Below, piece after piece: positions 1 to 5,898 of a stretch of 19,600 nt of DNA. The stretch covers positions 1-19,600 of the forward strand of contig CAIJXO010000056.1 of NCBI GenBank assembly GCA_903824735.1. Direction: 5' to 3'. The position numbers and the translations under genes are program-made. Each line of letters begins with the position of its first letter. Positions within the stretch are counted from its first letter, which is position 1. The notes below the pieces were generated by a model that did no database searches, was not told the origin of the DNA, and saw nothing but the letters and a program-made list of their open reading frames with translations. The stretch comes from an uncultured bacterium. GTDB lineage: Bacteria; Patescibacteriota; Minisyncoccia; Phycocordibacterales; GWA1-40-21.

Positions 1-475
1 CAATTTCAACCTCTCTAGCCTCAATACCTTTTCTCGCAAATAGCTCCTTCCAAAGTTTTGGAGTTTCTGCATCTTTGGGAATATTATTTTTTTTATCACC
101 GATAAAAACAGATACGTACAATCTCCTTGGGTCAATATGTAATTCATCGGTTAAAAATTCAAACATCCAATTAATTTGCTCAGTCTTAAAGTAATCACCG
201 AGTGACCAATTTCCAAGCATTTCAAAAAGTGTTGTATGACGATTATCACCAACCTCCTCTATATCGCCCGTTCTAAAAGACTTCTGTGAGTCAGCAATCC
301 TTTTACCTAGAGGGTGGGTTTGTCCAAGTAAATACGGCACCATTGGTTGCATACCTGAACCAGTAAAAAGGGTTGTAGGGTCATTTTCGGGCACAAGCGA
401 AGCCGAAGGGATGATTTTGTGTCCCCTTTTCTCGAAAAACTTCAGATAGCGCTCGCGGATTTCGGCTGATGTCAT
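1..475 (-). CDS. alaS: Alanyl-tRNA synthetase, N-terminal part (3' end outside window)
   Basis: AlaRS charges tRNA-Ala with alanine in the cytoplasm. The open frame read on the minus strand from ATG at 475 begins MTSAEIRERYLKFFEKRGHK and continues with the class II N-terminal catalytic signatures: SLVPENDPTTLFTGSGMQPM near residues 21-40, and after it the RTGDIEEVGDNRHTTLFEML segment that includes motif 1/2 residues. About 158 codons are present; the family is normally over 800 residues, so most of the gene lies left of position 1. No stop or frameshift occurs in the visible part. There is no Shine-Dalgarno before the ATG; instead TATATT ends 6 nt upstream, suggesting a leaderless mRNA (inference). 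The gene diverges from the small plus-strand cassette that starts at about 513. The identification rests on the strongly conserved AlaRS N-terminus. Confidence 0.95.
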   Translation of the reverse strand, partial: MTSAEIRERYLKFFEKRGHKIIPSASLVPENDPTTLFTGSGMQPMVPYLLGQTHPLGKRIADSQKSFRTGDIEEVGDNRHTTLFEMLGNWSLGDYFKTEQINWMFEFLTDELHIDPRRLYVSVFIGDKKNNIPKDAETPKLWKELFARKGIEAREVEI

Positions 476-480
476 TTAGC

Positions 481-517
481 AAATATAGCATAAAATAAGG
501 TTAGAATAATGCTTGAC
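481..517. repeat. Shared back-to-back promoter block, copy 1
   Basis: Positions 481-500 (AAATATAGCATAAAATAAGG) match 11113-11132 at all but one base. A 12-nt spacer then leads in both copies to TTGAC. The block carries the -10 of the divergent minus-strand gene on one side and abuts the -35 of the plus-strand small-gene cassette on the other. Its partner is at 11113-11149. Confidence 0.6.
482..487 (-). promoter_or_regulatory. -10 element placed for leaderless transcription of alaS
   Basis: The minus strand reads TATATT, then 6 nt, then the alaS ATG (475). An extended TGC precedes the hexamer. No convincing -35 is visible. The short distance puts the expected transcription start at or next to the A of ATG. 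The hexamer sits inside the block that is repeated upstream of ychF. Confidence 0.5.
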
Positions 518-541
518 TTTAGCTCCAAAATATGCTATACT
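513..541 (+). promoter_or_regulatory. Sigma-70 promoter of the first small-gene cassette
   Basis: TTGACT (513-518) and TATACT (536-541) are separated by exactly 17 bp. Each hexamer differs from consensus at one base. Transcription should begin near 548, giving a leader of about 47 nt before the GTG start at 595. Confidence 0.8.
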
Positions 542-549
542 CTTGCAAG

Positions 550-580
550 TGGTTACCTGGGCAATTCCGCTCGGGTACCA
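550..580 (+). other. Leader hairpin just upstream of the Shine-Dalgarno
   Basis: TGGTTACC (550-557) can pair with GGGTACCA (573-580) with a two-base internal mismatch. The 3' arm ends 4 nt before the GGAGGA at 585-590. The second cassette has a hairpin in the same place (11201-11216), so the layout rather than the sequence is conserved. Confidence 0.4.
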
Positions 581-594
581 GCATGGAGGATTGT

Positions 595-834
595 GTGAAG
601 AAGATCTTGACGATTATTGTGGTGGCAGCTTTGTTCCTCGGACTAGCCGTCTTTGGGACAAGAGCCTTCGCGGAGGTGCTGGGAATTATTAGCATCCGCG
701 GGCTAGTTAACGCCAGTGTTAACTTGCCGAAGTTGTGCTTCGGCTTCGCCTCGATGATTTTGGGCGGATATGCCACACTCGAATGCCTGCGCGACCTCGA
801 GCGCGCCGCCCGACTACGTCGAGCGTTCGGCTGA
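595..834 (+). CDS. Small secreted or membrane-anchored protein of unknown function (79 aa)
   Basis: I do not recognise this family. The GTG start at 595 is chosen because a strong Shine-Dalgarno, GGAGGA (585-590), lies 4 nt upstream, and because longer in-frame starts at 532 or 583 lie in the promoter or overlap the SD. The protein then opens as a textbook signal peptide: MKKILTII, a hydrophobic core (VVAALFLGLAVF), and AFA before residue 27, a likely signal peptidase I site. The remaining ~53 residues include a second hydrophobic stretch with two cysteines (around LCFGFASMILGGYATLEC) and a basic tail. The gene is plus-strand between minus-strand genes, has its own promoter and terminator, and is visibly GC-richer than its surroundings, suggesting a separate origin. 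Hairpins inside the frame (706-723, 726-744) leave open a structured-RNA role, but the signal peptide argues for coding. Confidence 0.65.
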   Translation: MKKILTIIVVAALFLGLAVFGTRAFAEVLGIISIRGLVNASVNLPKLCFGFASMILGGYATLECLRDLERAARLRRAFG

Positions 835-838
835 CTCA

Positions 839-854
839 CGACGCTTCGGCGTCG
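839..854 (+). other. UUCG-capped hairpin after the stop codon
   Basis: CGACGC (839-844), TTCG (845-848), GCGTCG (849-854): a perfect 6-bp stem closed by a C(UUCG)G tetraloop. It starts 4 nt after the TGA and precedes the terminator hairpin, so it may protect or shape the mRNA 3' end. Confidence 0.6.
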
Positions 855-862
855 CAAAACTG

Positions 863-899
863 GGCCCTTTCGCTTCACGCGACGGGGCCTGGATTTTTT
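863..899 (+). terminator. Intrinsic terminator of the first cassette
   Basis: GGCCC-T-T-TCGC (863-873) pairs with GCGA-C-GGGGCC (879-889) around loop TTCAC, leaving one mismatch in 11 positions. A run of six T follows at 894-899. It lies 4 nt before the 3' end of the minus-strand nuclease gene, and on that strand the same stem is followed by TTTT, so it may work in both directions. Confidence 0.8.
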
Positions 900-903
900 A
901 TAC

Positions 904-1677
904 CTATTTAATCTTAATCAGCTTCTGCAATTCTTCTCCCGCCGACTTACGATAGCTACAATAGTCACACTCGGGATTCGGAGCGGGTGGTTTCGGTAAA
1001 TCCAAACACTTTTTCATACCCATGATTTCTTTTTCGATCCAATCGGTATTACCTTTGTATGGAATAATCGTCGTATCGAAATCAAGCTTACCCCCAAGCT
1101 CTTCGCGATCGGTCTTAGCATTTACATACACAAAATAGCCGGTGTCTGAGACTTTATAACCAGCTTGCTTGAATAGCCACTGATAGATTTCCATCTGGCG
1201 CTTGTACTGGATTTTCCATTCATCATCCAAAGTCACCTCCTCGGCCTTACTTGTAGCCTTGTAATCCACAACAATCAGTTCGCCCGCTTTATTGATCCAG
1301 ACATCGTCTACCCCGCCACGCAGAATAATATTCGCTGGTTTGTATAAAAATGAAATTCCGCGTTTTAGCGCATCGCGCCATTCTTCAAGTTTAGGATCGT
1401 TGTACGGCACAGCATCAATCTTATACTTCTTCATGATTGGATGTGCTTCACCTTTTTCGCGATAAATATCAAACTCTTTTTTCATTAACTGATCGACAGC
1501 ATTGTTTAAGGTCAAAGGGAAAGAAGCTGGGCGACTGACGCCAAGTTTCTGATCAAGATAAAAACAACGCTCACAGTTTAAAAACAGATCTAGTTTTGAA
1601 CGGGAAAGCCGGTGTGGTTCTTTAGATTTTGAATCGTAAAGACCCCAGCTTTTTTTGGAATTATAATACTTGCTCAT
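904..1677 (-). CDS. PD-(D/E)XK nuclease, RecB/Cas4-like with four cysteines
   Basis: This is a putative metal-dependent DNA nuclease of the RecB C-terminal type (PDDEXK_1). The 257-aa protein shows the family core: GGVDDVW (D124/D125), then LIVVDYKATSK with D138 and K140, then QMEIYQW (Q161, Y165), the usual QxxxY motif. Cysteine pairs C35/C38 near the N-terminus and C237/C240 near the C-terminus flank the nuclease core, as in iron-sulphur RecB/Cas4/AddB nucleases, although Cas4 has one N-terminal and three C-terminal cysteines, so the 2+2 arrangement differs. Its start overlaps the 3' end of the upstream ATP-cone nuclease gene by 17 nt, so the two are likely co-translated and may work together in DNA repair or end processing (inference). 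No cas genes or CRISPR repeats are nearby, so a cas4 assignment is not supported. Confidence 0.8.
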   Translation of the reverse strand: MSKYYNSKKSWGLYDSKSKEPHRLSRSKLDLFLNCERCFYLDQKLGVSRPASFPLTLNNAVDQLMKKEFDIYREKGEAHPIMKKYKIDAVPYNDPKLEEWRDALKRGISFLYKPANIILRGGVDDVWINKAGELIVVDYKATSKAEEVTLDDEWKIQYKRQMEIYQWLFKQAGYKVSDTGYFVYVNAKTDREELGGKLDFDTTIIPYKGNTDWIEKEIMGMKKCLDLPKPPAPNPECDYCSYRKSAGEELQKLIKIK

Positions 1678-2527
1678 TTTTTGTGTTTAAAGTGGAATCT
1701 AAATCCTCAATTTCTTTTACGATCGCCTTAGCACGCGTATCAGCTAAACCGTAGCTCTTCAGCAAATCAAAGTTCTTCAACTGTTTCGACAACACCATCT
1801 CGTTGGCCAAGAACATTTTCTTCTCAGTTTGAGTCAGGGTGGTAAGCGCGGTTACGGGGACGAGACCAAGGCCCTCAATCATGTGGTGCAAGTTATTATT
1901 CCGTGGATAATTCCAGCCCACCATATTTAAATGGGCACATTCGCCATACTGAATTGCGGTCGTTGAAAAATTAGTGTTCGTAATCAGCATCCCCTTGGTT
2001 AATTTCCGTTCTCTTCCACCGTATTTAAAAACACTATTCTGTAAATCTTCAAAGCGCGCCTTGATATACAGAGCGACTTTCAAATCTGAACGCGAAGCAA
2101 AGTCAGTGTGAAATTTAGCCTCAATCATAATCAATTCATTTTCTTTCCAGGCGACCACATCCATCTCGTGTGGAACACAAGTACCCATGACAATTTGATC
2201 AGTTAAGGTTTCGTAACCTTGAGATTTAAATACTTGGGCGACAAATCTTTCAAAAGGAAAACCAGATGGGCCCAAATCCGCGATAGCTCGCTTAAGTGAG
2301 TAGCGAACGGCGACTGGTCGCTGATGCTTCTTAAGTAAGGTAAATGCCTGGTGATAGATTTCGCGAGTGGTGTGTCCTTCCTGGAGATTTGACTGAACCT
2401 CAGCCACAATCATATCGGCCGTGGCCTTTTCGGTGCCAATCTTTCTGAGAGATTTCTCAAGCTTAGCGGGATCAAAAAGCTCCCTCGTACCATCCGATTT
2501 AATAATGTAGATATTTTTTTCGATCAT
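1661..2527 (-). CDS. ATP-cone domain fused to Mrr-type restriction endonuclease domain
   Basis: The protein has two recognisable parts. Residues ~4-85 resemble the ATP-cone, the nucleotide-sensing domain of ribonucleotide reductases and NrdR (IYIIKSDGTRELFDPAKLEKSL at the start, RYSLKRAIADLGPSGF at the end). Residues ~90-200 resemble an Mrr-like nuclease: FERFVAQVFKSQGY with E94, then HEMDVVAW with D123 and IMIEAKFH with E136-x-K138. The C-terminal ~70 residues are helical and unassigned. I chose ATG 2527 (288 aa) over an in-frame GTG at 2554 because TATAAT ends 6 nt before it and the GTG would overlap the end of mnmA. The gene overlaps the following nuclease gene by 17 nt. Function is not established: nucleotide-regulated DNA cleavage in repair or defence is inference from the domains. 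Confidence 0.75.
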   Translation of the reverse strand: MIEKNIYIIKSDGTRELFDPAKLEKSLRKIGTEKATADMIVAEVQSNLQEGHTTREIYHQAFTLLKKHQRPVAVRYSLKRAIADLGPSGFPFERFVAQVFKSQGYETLTDQIVMGTCVPHEMDVVAWKENELIMIEAKFHTDFASRSDLKVALYIKARFEDLQNSVFKYGGRERKLTKGMLITNTNFSTTAIQYGECAHLNMVGWNYPRNNNLHHMIEGLGLVPVTALTTLTQTEKKMFLANEMVLSKQLKNFDLLKSYGLADTRAKAIVKEIEDLDSTLNTKNEQVL

Positions 2528-2533
2528 GAGTGA

Positions 2534-2539
2534 ATTATA
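2534..2539 (-). promoter_or_regulatory. -10 element placed for leaderless transcription of the ATP-cone nuclease gene
   Basis: The minus strand reads TATAAT, 6 nt, ATG (2527). It overlaps the stop codon of mnmA. No clear -35 is visible. It supports the 2527 start and would let the nuclease pair be transcribed independently of mnmA. Confidence 0.45.
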
Positions 2540-3587
2540 GTATAATTCCTCCACCTAAACAAACTTCATCCTCATACAAGACCAAACTTTGACCGGGTGC
2601 CGGTGCTTTTTGCATTGTCTTAAAATTTATCACACAAGCTTTACTGTCTATCTTACCGATTGTACACTCAGACAACGGCTGACGGTAACGAATCCGCGCC
2701 TGATATTTTTTACCGATTTTTGGAACTACCCCCTGCGCCCAATTTAAGTTCGTAAGATGTATTTCCTTTTTCGTTACATCCTTAGCCTCTTCGTTTGAAA
2801 CAGTAATTGTATTATTTTTAAGATCTTTGGTAATGACAAAGCTTCGTTCGTCATTTGGTGAGTGCTTGATAATTGTAAAGCCGTGTCTTTGGCCGATGGT
2901 ATATAAGATTGAACCTTGATGTCTACCAATAACTTCGCCTTTAGTATTTAAGACATTTCCCTCTTTGGTCTGCACAAAATGCTTCAGAAATTCTGCCATA
3001 TCGACTTTACCGATAAAGCAAAGGCCCTGACTATCTTTCTTCTCGGCAGTCGGTAGACCAAATTTTTTGGCTAATTTACGTACCTCTGGTTTTTCAATAT
3101 TACCGACCGGAAACAAAGTTTTAGAAAGCTGCTTTGGTGTTAAGGTCCACAAGAAATAACTTTGATCTTTATTCTTATCTTTACCGGCAATTAAATTGTG
3201 ATTTTTATCAGTCTTGGCATAGTGACCAGTCGCGACATAGTCAGCTCCTCTTTTCATCGCCCAATCAAAGAAACCTCCGAACTTAATATACTTGTTGCAC
3301 ATCACGTCCGGATTCGGTGTACGGCCAGCTTGGTATTCAGCAATCATATAATCAACCACTTCTTTTTTGTATTCTTTTTCTAGGTCGAGCGTGTAAAAAG
3401 GAATACTAAGCTTGGCACAAACACGCATCGCATCAAGTCGATCTTCTTTCCAATTACATTCATAAAAATCTGGTTGCCAAACTTTAATGAAAACACCAGA
3501 AACATCATAGCCTTGGGACAGCAAAAGTGCCGCCGAAACGGAGGAATCTACACCACCTGACAAGCCAACAAACACTTTCTTCTTCAT
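2535..3587 (-). CDS. mnmA: tRNA-specific 2-thiouridylase MnmA
   Basis: MnmA installs the 2-thio group on U34 of tRNA-Lys, -Glu and -Gln using ATP and a persulphide relay. The 350-aa protein carries the PP-loop ATP pyrophosphatase motif SGGVDSS at residues 10-16, the first catalytic cysteine in PNPDVMCNKYIKFG (C97), DQSYFLW at 141-147, and the second catalytic cysteine in SQGLCFIGKVDMAEFL (C190). The C-terminal part has the usual beta-barrel sequence (VIGRHQGSILYTIGQRHGF). Length and all key residues are normal. It follows mltG with a 5-nt gap and no Shine-Dalgarno; TAAAAT ends 7 nt before the ATG, a weak leaderless-type match. Confidence 0.96.
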   Translation of the reverse strand: MKKKVFVGLSGGVDSSVSAALLLSQGYDVSGVFIKVWQPDFYECNWKEDRLDAMRVCAKLSIPFYTLDLEKEYKKEVVDYMIAEYQAGRTPNPDVMCNKYIKFGGFFDWAMKRGADYVATGHYAKTDKNHNLIAGKDKNKDQSYFLWTLTPKQLSKTLFPVGNIEKPEVRKLAKKFGLPTAEKKDSQGLCFIGKVDMAEFLKHFVQTKEGNVLNTKGEVIGRHQGSILYTIGQRHGFTIIKHSPNDERSFVITKDLKNNTITVSNEEAKDVTKKEIHLTNLNWAQGVVPKIGKKYQARIRYRQPLSECTIGKIDSKACVINFKTMQKAPAPGQSLVLYEDEVCLGGGIIL

Positions 3588-3592
3588 GGAAC

Positions 3593-4546
3593 CTATTTTA
3601 GATACATTTGCTTATTTTGCAAATGGCCATCATAAGTCGTCGCATAATGTGTGGTGCCGTCCTTTTCTGATAAAAAGAAATAATATGGAGTAGTGACTGG
3701 TCGAATCGCGGCTAAAATAGCTTCTAAACCGGGGTTAGTAATCGGAGTTGGTGGTAAACCCTTTCTGGTATAGGTGTTGTAAGGCCCATCTATTTTCAGA
3801 TCCTCACTAGTCAAAGTGTAACTATCTTTACCAATTGAATACCTAAAGGGCGCATCGACTTGTAGAGGCATACTCTTGGCCAATCTCTTCCACAGGATAC
3901 CTGAAATAATAGCTCGGTCCTTAGTATTCTTACCTTCTTCCTCAATGATTGAGGCCATGGTTATTATGTCACTAAGTGACTTGCCTGATTTCTCTATTTC
4001 GCCGCTTATCGTTTCCAAACGCTTAGAAAAAGTATCAGACATTGTTTTGATTACTACCTCGGGATCTTGATTGGGTATAAAAAAGTAAGTGTCTGGGAAA
4101 AGATAACCCTCTTTTCCCGCTGAAAGTTCTAGAAACTTTTGGGTATTAAACTTTTGTAACTGTTTTTCTAGTAGCAAGGCAATTTCCTTATTGCTTGTAC
4201 CCTCTGGAATTGTGACTTTTACTGGAACCAGGCCAAATTCACCGCTCGAGATTCTTACCGCGATTTTAATGGCGCTTTGAGGATTTGAAAAGTCATAATC
4301 GCCAGATTTTGTACCTTTCGTGCCACCACTTAGAACGGAAAAGACTTTAAACCAGAAAGGTGAGCGGATAAGACTTTGCGACTCCAAGTTATCGGCAAGC
4401 GCTGTCATGCCGGTGCCCTTTGGGACCGCATAAACAAGTCCGACCGGGAAATTTGCTGGGGCTTTAATTCCGACAAAATAGATAGTGACTAGCGCGACAA
4501 GAATTAAGACTATAACTGAAATCGAGATATATAATTTCAGCTTCAT
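3593..4546 (-). CDS. mltG: Endolytic murein transglycosylase MltG (YceG-like)
   Basis: MltG cleaves nascent peptidoglycan strands at the outer face of the cytoplasmic membrane and limits glycan length. The 317-aa protein has one N-terminal transmembrane anchor (residues ~6-26), a LysM-like region (VPKGTGMTALADNLESQSLI), and the YceG catalytic domain. The signature MASIIEEEGKN places the catalytic glutamate at E202 by alignment with the ASIVE motif of E. coli MltG, followed by LQVDAPFRYSIG, GPYNTYTRKGLPPTPITNPG and the FFLSEKDGTTHYATTYDGHLQN ending typical of the family. It lies 2 nt after the membrane protein gene at 4549-5835 and 5 nt before mnmA, so it is probably part of one operon. Nothing looks truncated. 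Confidence 0.95.
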   Translation of the reverse strand: MKLKLYISISVIVLILVALVTIYFVGIKAPANFPVGLVYAVPKGTGMTALADNLESQSLIRSPFWFKVFSVLSGGTKGTKSGDYDFSNPQSAIKIAVRISSGEFGLVPVKVTIPEGTSNKEIALLLEKQLQKFNTQKFLELSAGKEGYLFPDTYFFIPNQDPEVVIKTMSDTFSKRLETISGEIEKSGKSLSDIITMASIIEEEGKNTKDRAIISGILWKRLAKSMPLQVDAPFRYSIGKDSYTLTSEDLKIDGPYNTYTRKGLPPTPITNPGLEAILAAIRPVTTPYYFFLSEKDGTTHYATTYDGHLQNKQMYLK

Positions 4547-4548
4547 GA

Positions 4549-5835
4549 CTATTTCTTGATTGGTAGATTGGCTGGGGCCTCGCTTTTCTTTGATGGAATC
4601 TTAGCCAGAGTCGGAGTTGCCGAAACATTACCTGGGAAGTGATAAATTGTAGCGAGTTCCTCGGTGTTTAAGATAAACATTTTACCGCGATGGTTTTTAT
4701 ACGGTGGATAAAAGAAAGAACGTAAGCGGTAGGCGTTAAACATATGCTTGCGGTACTTTTCTTGCAAAGCATCTCGGGATTTTTTTAGGAATGGAAAAAT
4801 TGTACACCAATCTTTAAAGGCATTGGAGGTATCCGTCCATTTATCCATTTTTAAACCGTTTAATGTCGCTGAGTTGTACTGACGCATTGAACCAATAAAA
4901 CCTGAAATATAGGCGTTGTTAAAATTTTCCTTATCAGCTAAATAGAAACCACGAATCATGGTATAAAATGCCATCTTACTAAAGCTTCGTTCGATAGCAT
5001 TAATTGTATCAATTTGACCTTTGGTAGGATTGGGAAATCCGGGATAAGTCTGACCCTCCTTTACCGGTGGGGTTGCAGCTTCACGGATTTCATCAATCTC
5101 TGCAAGCACGTCATCCTTCCAGTCGGGTTTTACAAATAGACGATGTTCCTTTAAGCTCTCTTTGGCATGCATTTTGACTAATATCTGAAGCCAGATTTGC
5201 TGTCCCTTGCTGGCCGAGCCAAGGTATTCCAAAACAGCAGTCATCGGATCAATTCGATATTCATCCTTCTGATCTTTGTCTAGAGCATAATCCACATAAG
5301 TTTTAATAGGATAAATATCTGGCTTAAGTAATTTAAACTGCAAACCCCAAATGATATGCTTGATTGGATCATAGGCAAATTTTCGGGTGTAATCTTCTTC
5401 TGGTGGCACTTCGTGAACTTCGACGGTCGGATACTGAGCGTAAATTTGGGCTTCTAATATTTTTTTGAATTTTGGCTCAGATGACCAAATGTAAAAATGA
5501 ATTTGCCCCTCAAAAGAAGCGAGCTCCAGGGAAAACCAACCGCGGACCTTACCGTCAAGGTAGGCTTCGGTATAAGTCGCCGCACCGCTCGCCTGCATCG
5601 CAGCGAAAATAATTTCCATCGCGAGTGGTGATTTTTGAATATCTTTAGGAATCTTGATCTCAAACAAAAAGGATTTAAGACCAGAAATATACTTGAGTTG
5701 AACATAGCGCACCCAGAGCAAAACGGAAATATAGATAAGGACAAGCGGAACGACAATCGGAGAAATCACAAAAAGTGTCTTGTACACTAAAGGCAGTATT
5801 TCGGTATTGAATTTTATCAAGAACTCTAAGAACAT
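4549..5835 (-). CDS. Membrane-anchored conserved protein, resembling the non-ATPase domain of CPR TraD/HerA-like proteins
   Basis: I cannot assign a function. From ATG 5835 the protein is 428 aa with a hydrophobic N-terminus (two close segments within residues ~10-46, ending WVRYVQLKYI). A long soluble region with no Walker motif follows, and the protein ends in a Lys/Pro-rich tail. The segment MFILNTEELATIYHFPG near the C-terminus resembles a motif I associate with the N-terminal domain (DUF8128-like) of predicted conjugation-type ATPases in CPR genomes; this is recollection, not a search. The 5835 start is preferred to an in-frame GTG at 5871, because TATAAT with an extended TG ends 7 nt before the ATG and the longer frame would run into the terminator stem. 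It sits 2 nt upstream of mltG, which suggests an envelope role (inference). Confidence 0.6.
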   Translation of the reverse strand: MFLEFLIKFNTEILPLVYKTLFVISPIVVPLVLIYISVLLWVRYVQLKYISGLKSFLFEIKIPKDIQKSPLAMEIIFAAMQASGAATYTEAYLDGKVRGWFSLELASFEGQIHFYIWSSEPKFKKILEAQIYAQYPTVEVHEVPPEEDYTRKFAYDPIKHIIWGLQFKLLKPDIYPIKTYVDYALDKDQKDEYRIDPMTAVLEYLGSASKGQQIWLQILVKMHAKESLKEHRLFVKPDWKDDVLAEIDEIREAATPPVKEGQTYPGFPNPTKGQIDTINAIERSFSKMAFYTMIRGFYLADKENFNNAYISGFIGSMRQYNSATLNGLKMDKWTDTSNAFKDWCTIFPFLKKSRDALQEKYRKHMFNAYRLRSFFYPPYKNHRGKMFILNTEELATIYHFPGNVSATPTLAKIPSKKSEAPANLPIKK

Positions 5836-5842
5836 ATGCAAA

Positions 5843-5851
5843 ATTATAACA
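5843..5851 (-). promoter_or_regulatory. Extended -10 promoter, leaderless layout, upstream of the membrane protein gene
   Basis: The minus strand reads TGTTATAAT, then 7 nt, then ATG (5835). This is a consensus hexamer with a TGn extension, which can dispense with a good -35 (GTGTTT at 17 bp is poor). It lies directly after the terminator of the upstream gene, so it is the natural start of the membrane protein-mltG-mnmA unit. Confidence 0.6.
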
Positions 5852-5860
5852 TACCAGGCA

Positions 5861-5885
5861 AATAAAAACACCCCGCTTGGGGCAT
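5861..5885 (-). terminator. Intrinsic terminator of the sigma-4/HARE gene
   Basis: The minus-strand RNA forms AUGCCCC-AAGC-GGGGUGU (5885-5868), a 7-bp stem including two G-U pairs with a 4-nt loop, followed by UUUUUAUU. It begins 13 nt after the stop codon of the gene ending at 5899. The plus strand also shows T residues after a 4-bp GC core, so weak bidirectional action is possible. Confidence 0.75.
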
Positions 5886-5898
5886 TTTTATCTTATAT

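Noticed and set aside
532..594. Longer start (ATG 532, or ATG 583) for the first cassette protein
   Set aside because: ATG 532 lies between the -35 and -10 elements, so it is not in the transcript; ATG 583 overlaps the Shine-Dalgarno. GTG 595 has correct SD spacing and gives a clean signal peptide.
519..878. 119-codon minus-strand open frame opposite the first cassette
   Set aside because: Low-complexity Arg/Ser-rich translation typical of an antisense shadow, and it covers the promoter and terminator of the plus-strand unit.
904..1677. cas4 and a nearby CRISPR system
   Set aside because: The cysteines are arranged 2+2 rather than 1+3, and there are no cas neighbours or repeat arrays; a general RecB-like nuclease is safer.
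2528..2554. Upstream GTG start (2554) for the ATP-cone nuclease
   Set aside because: Would overlap the mnmA 3' end and add nine residues before the conserved domain; the ATG at 2527 has a TATAAT 6 nt upstream.
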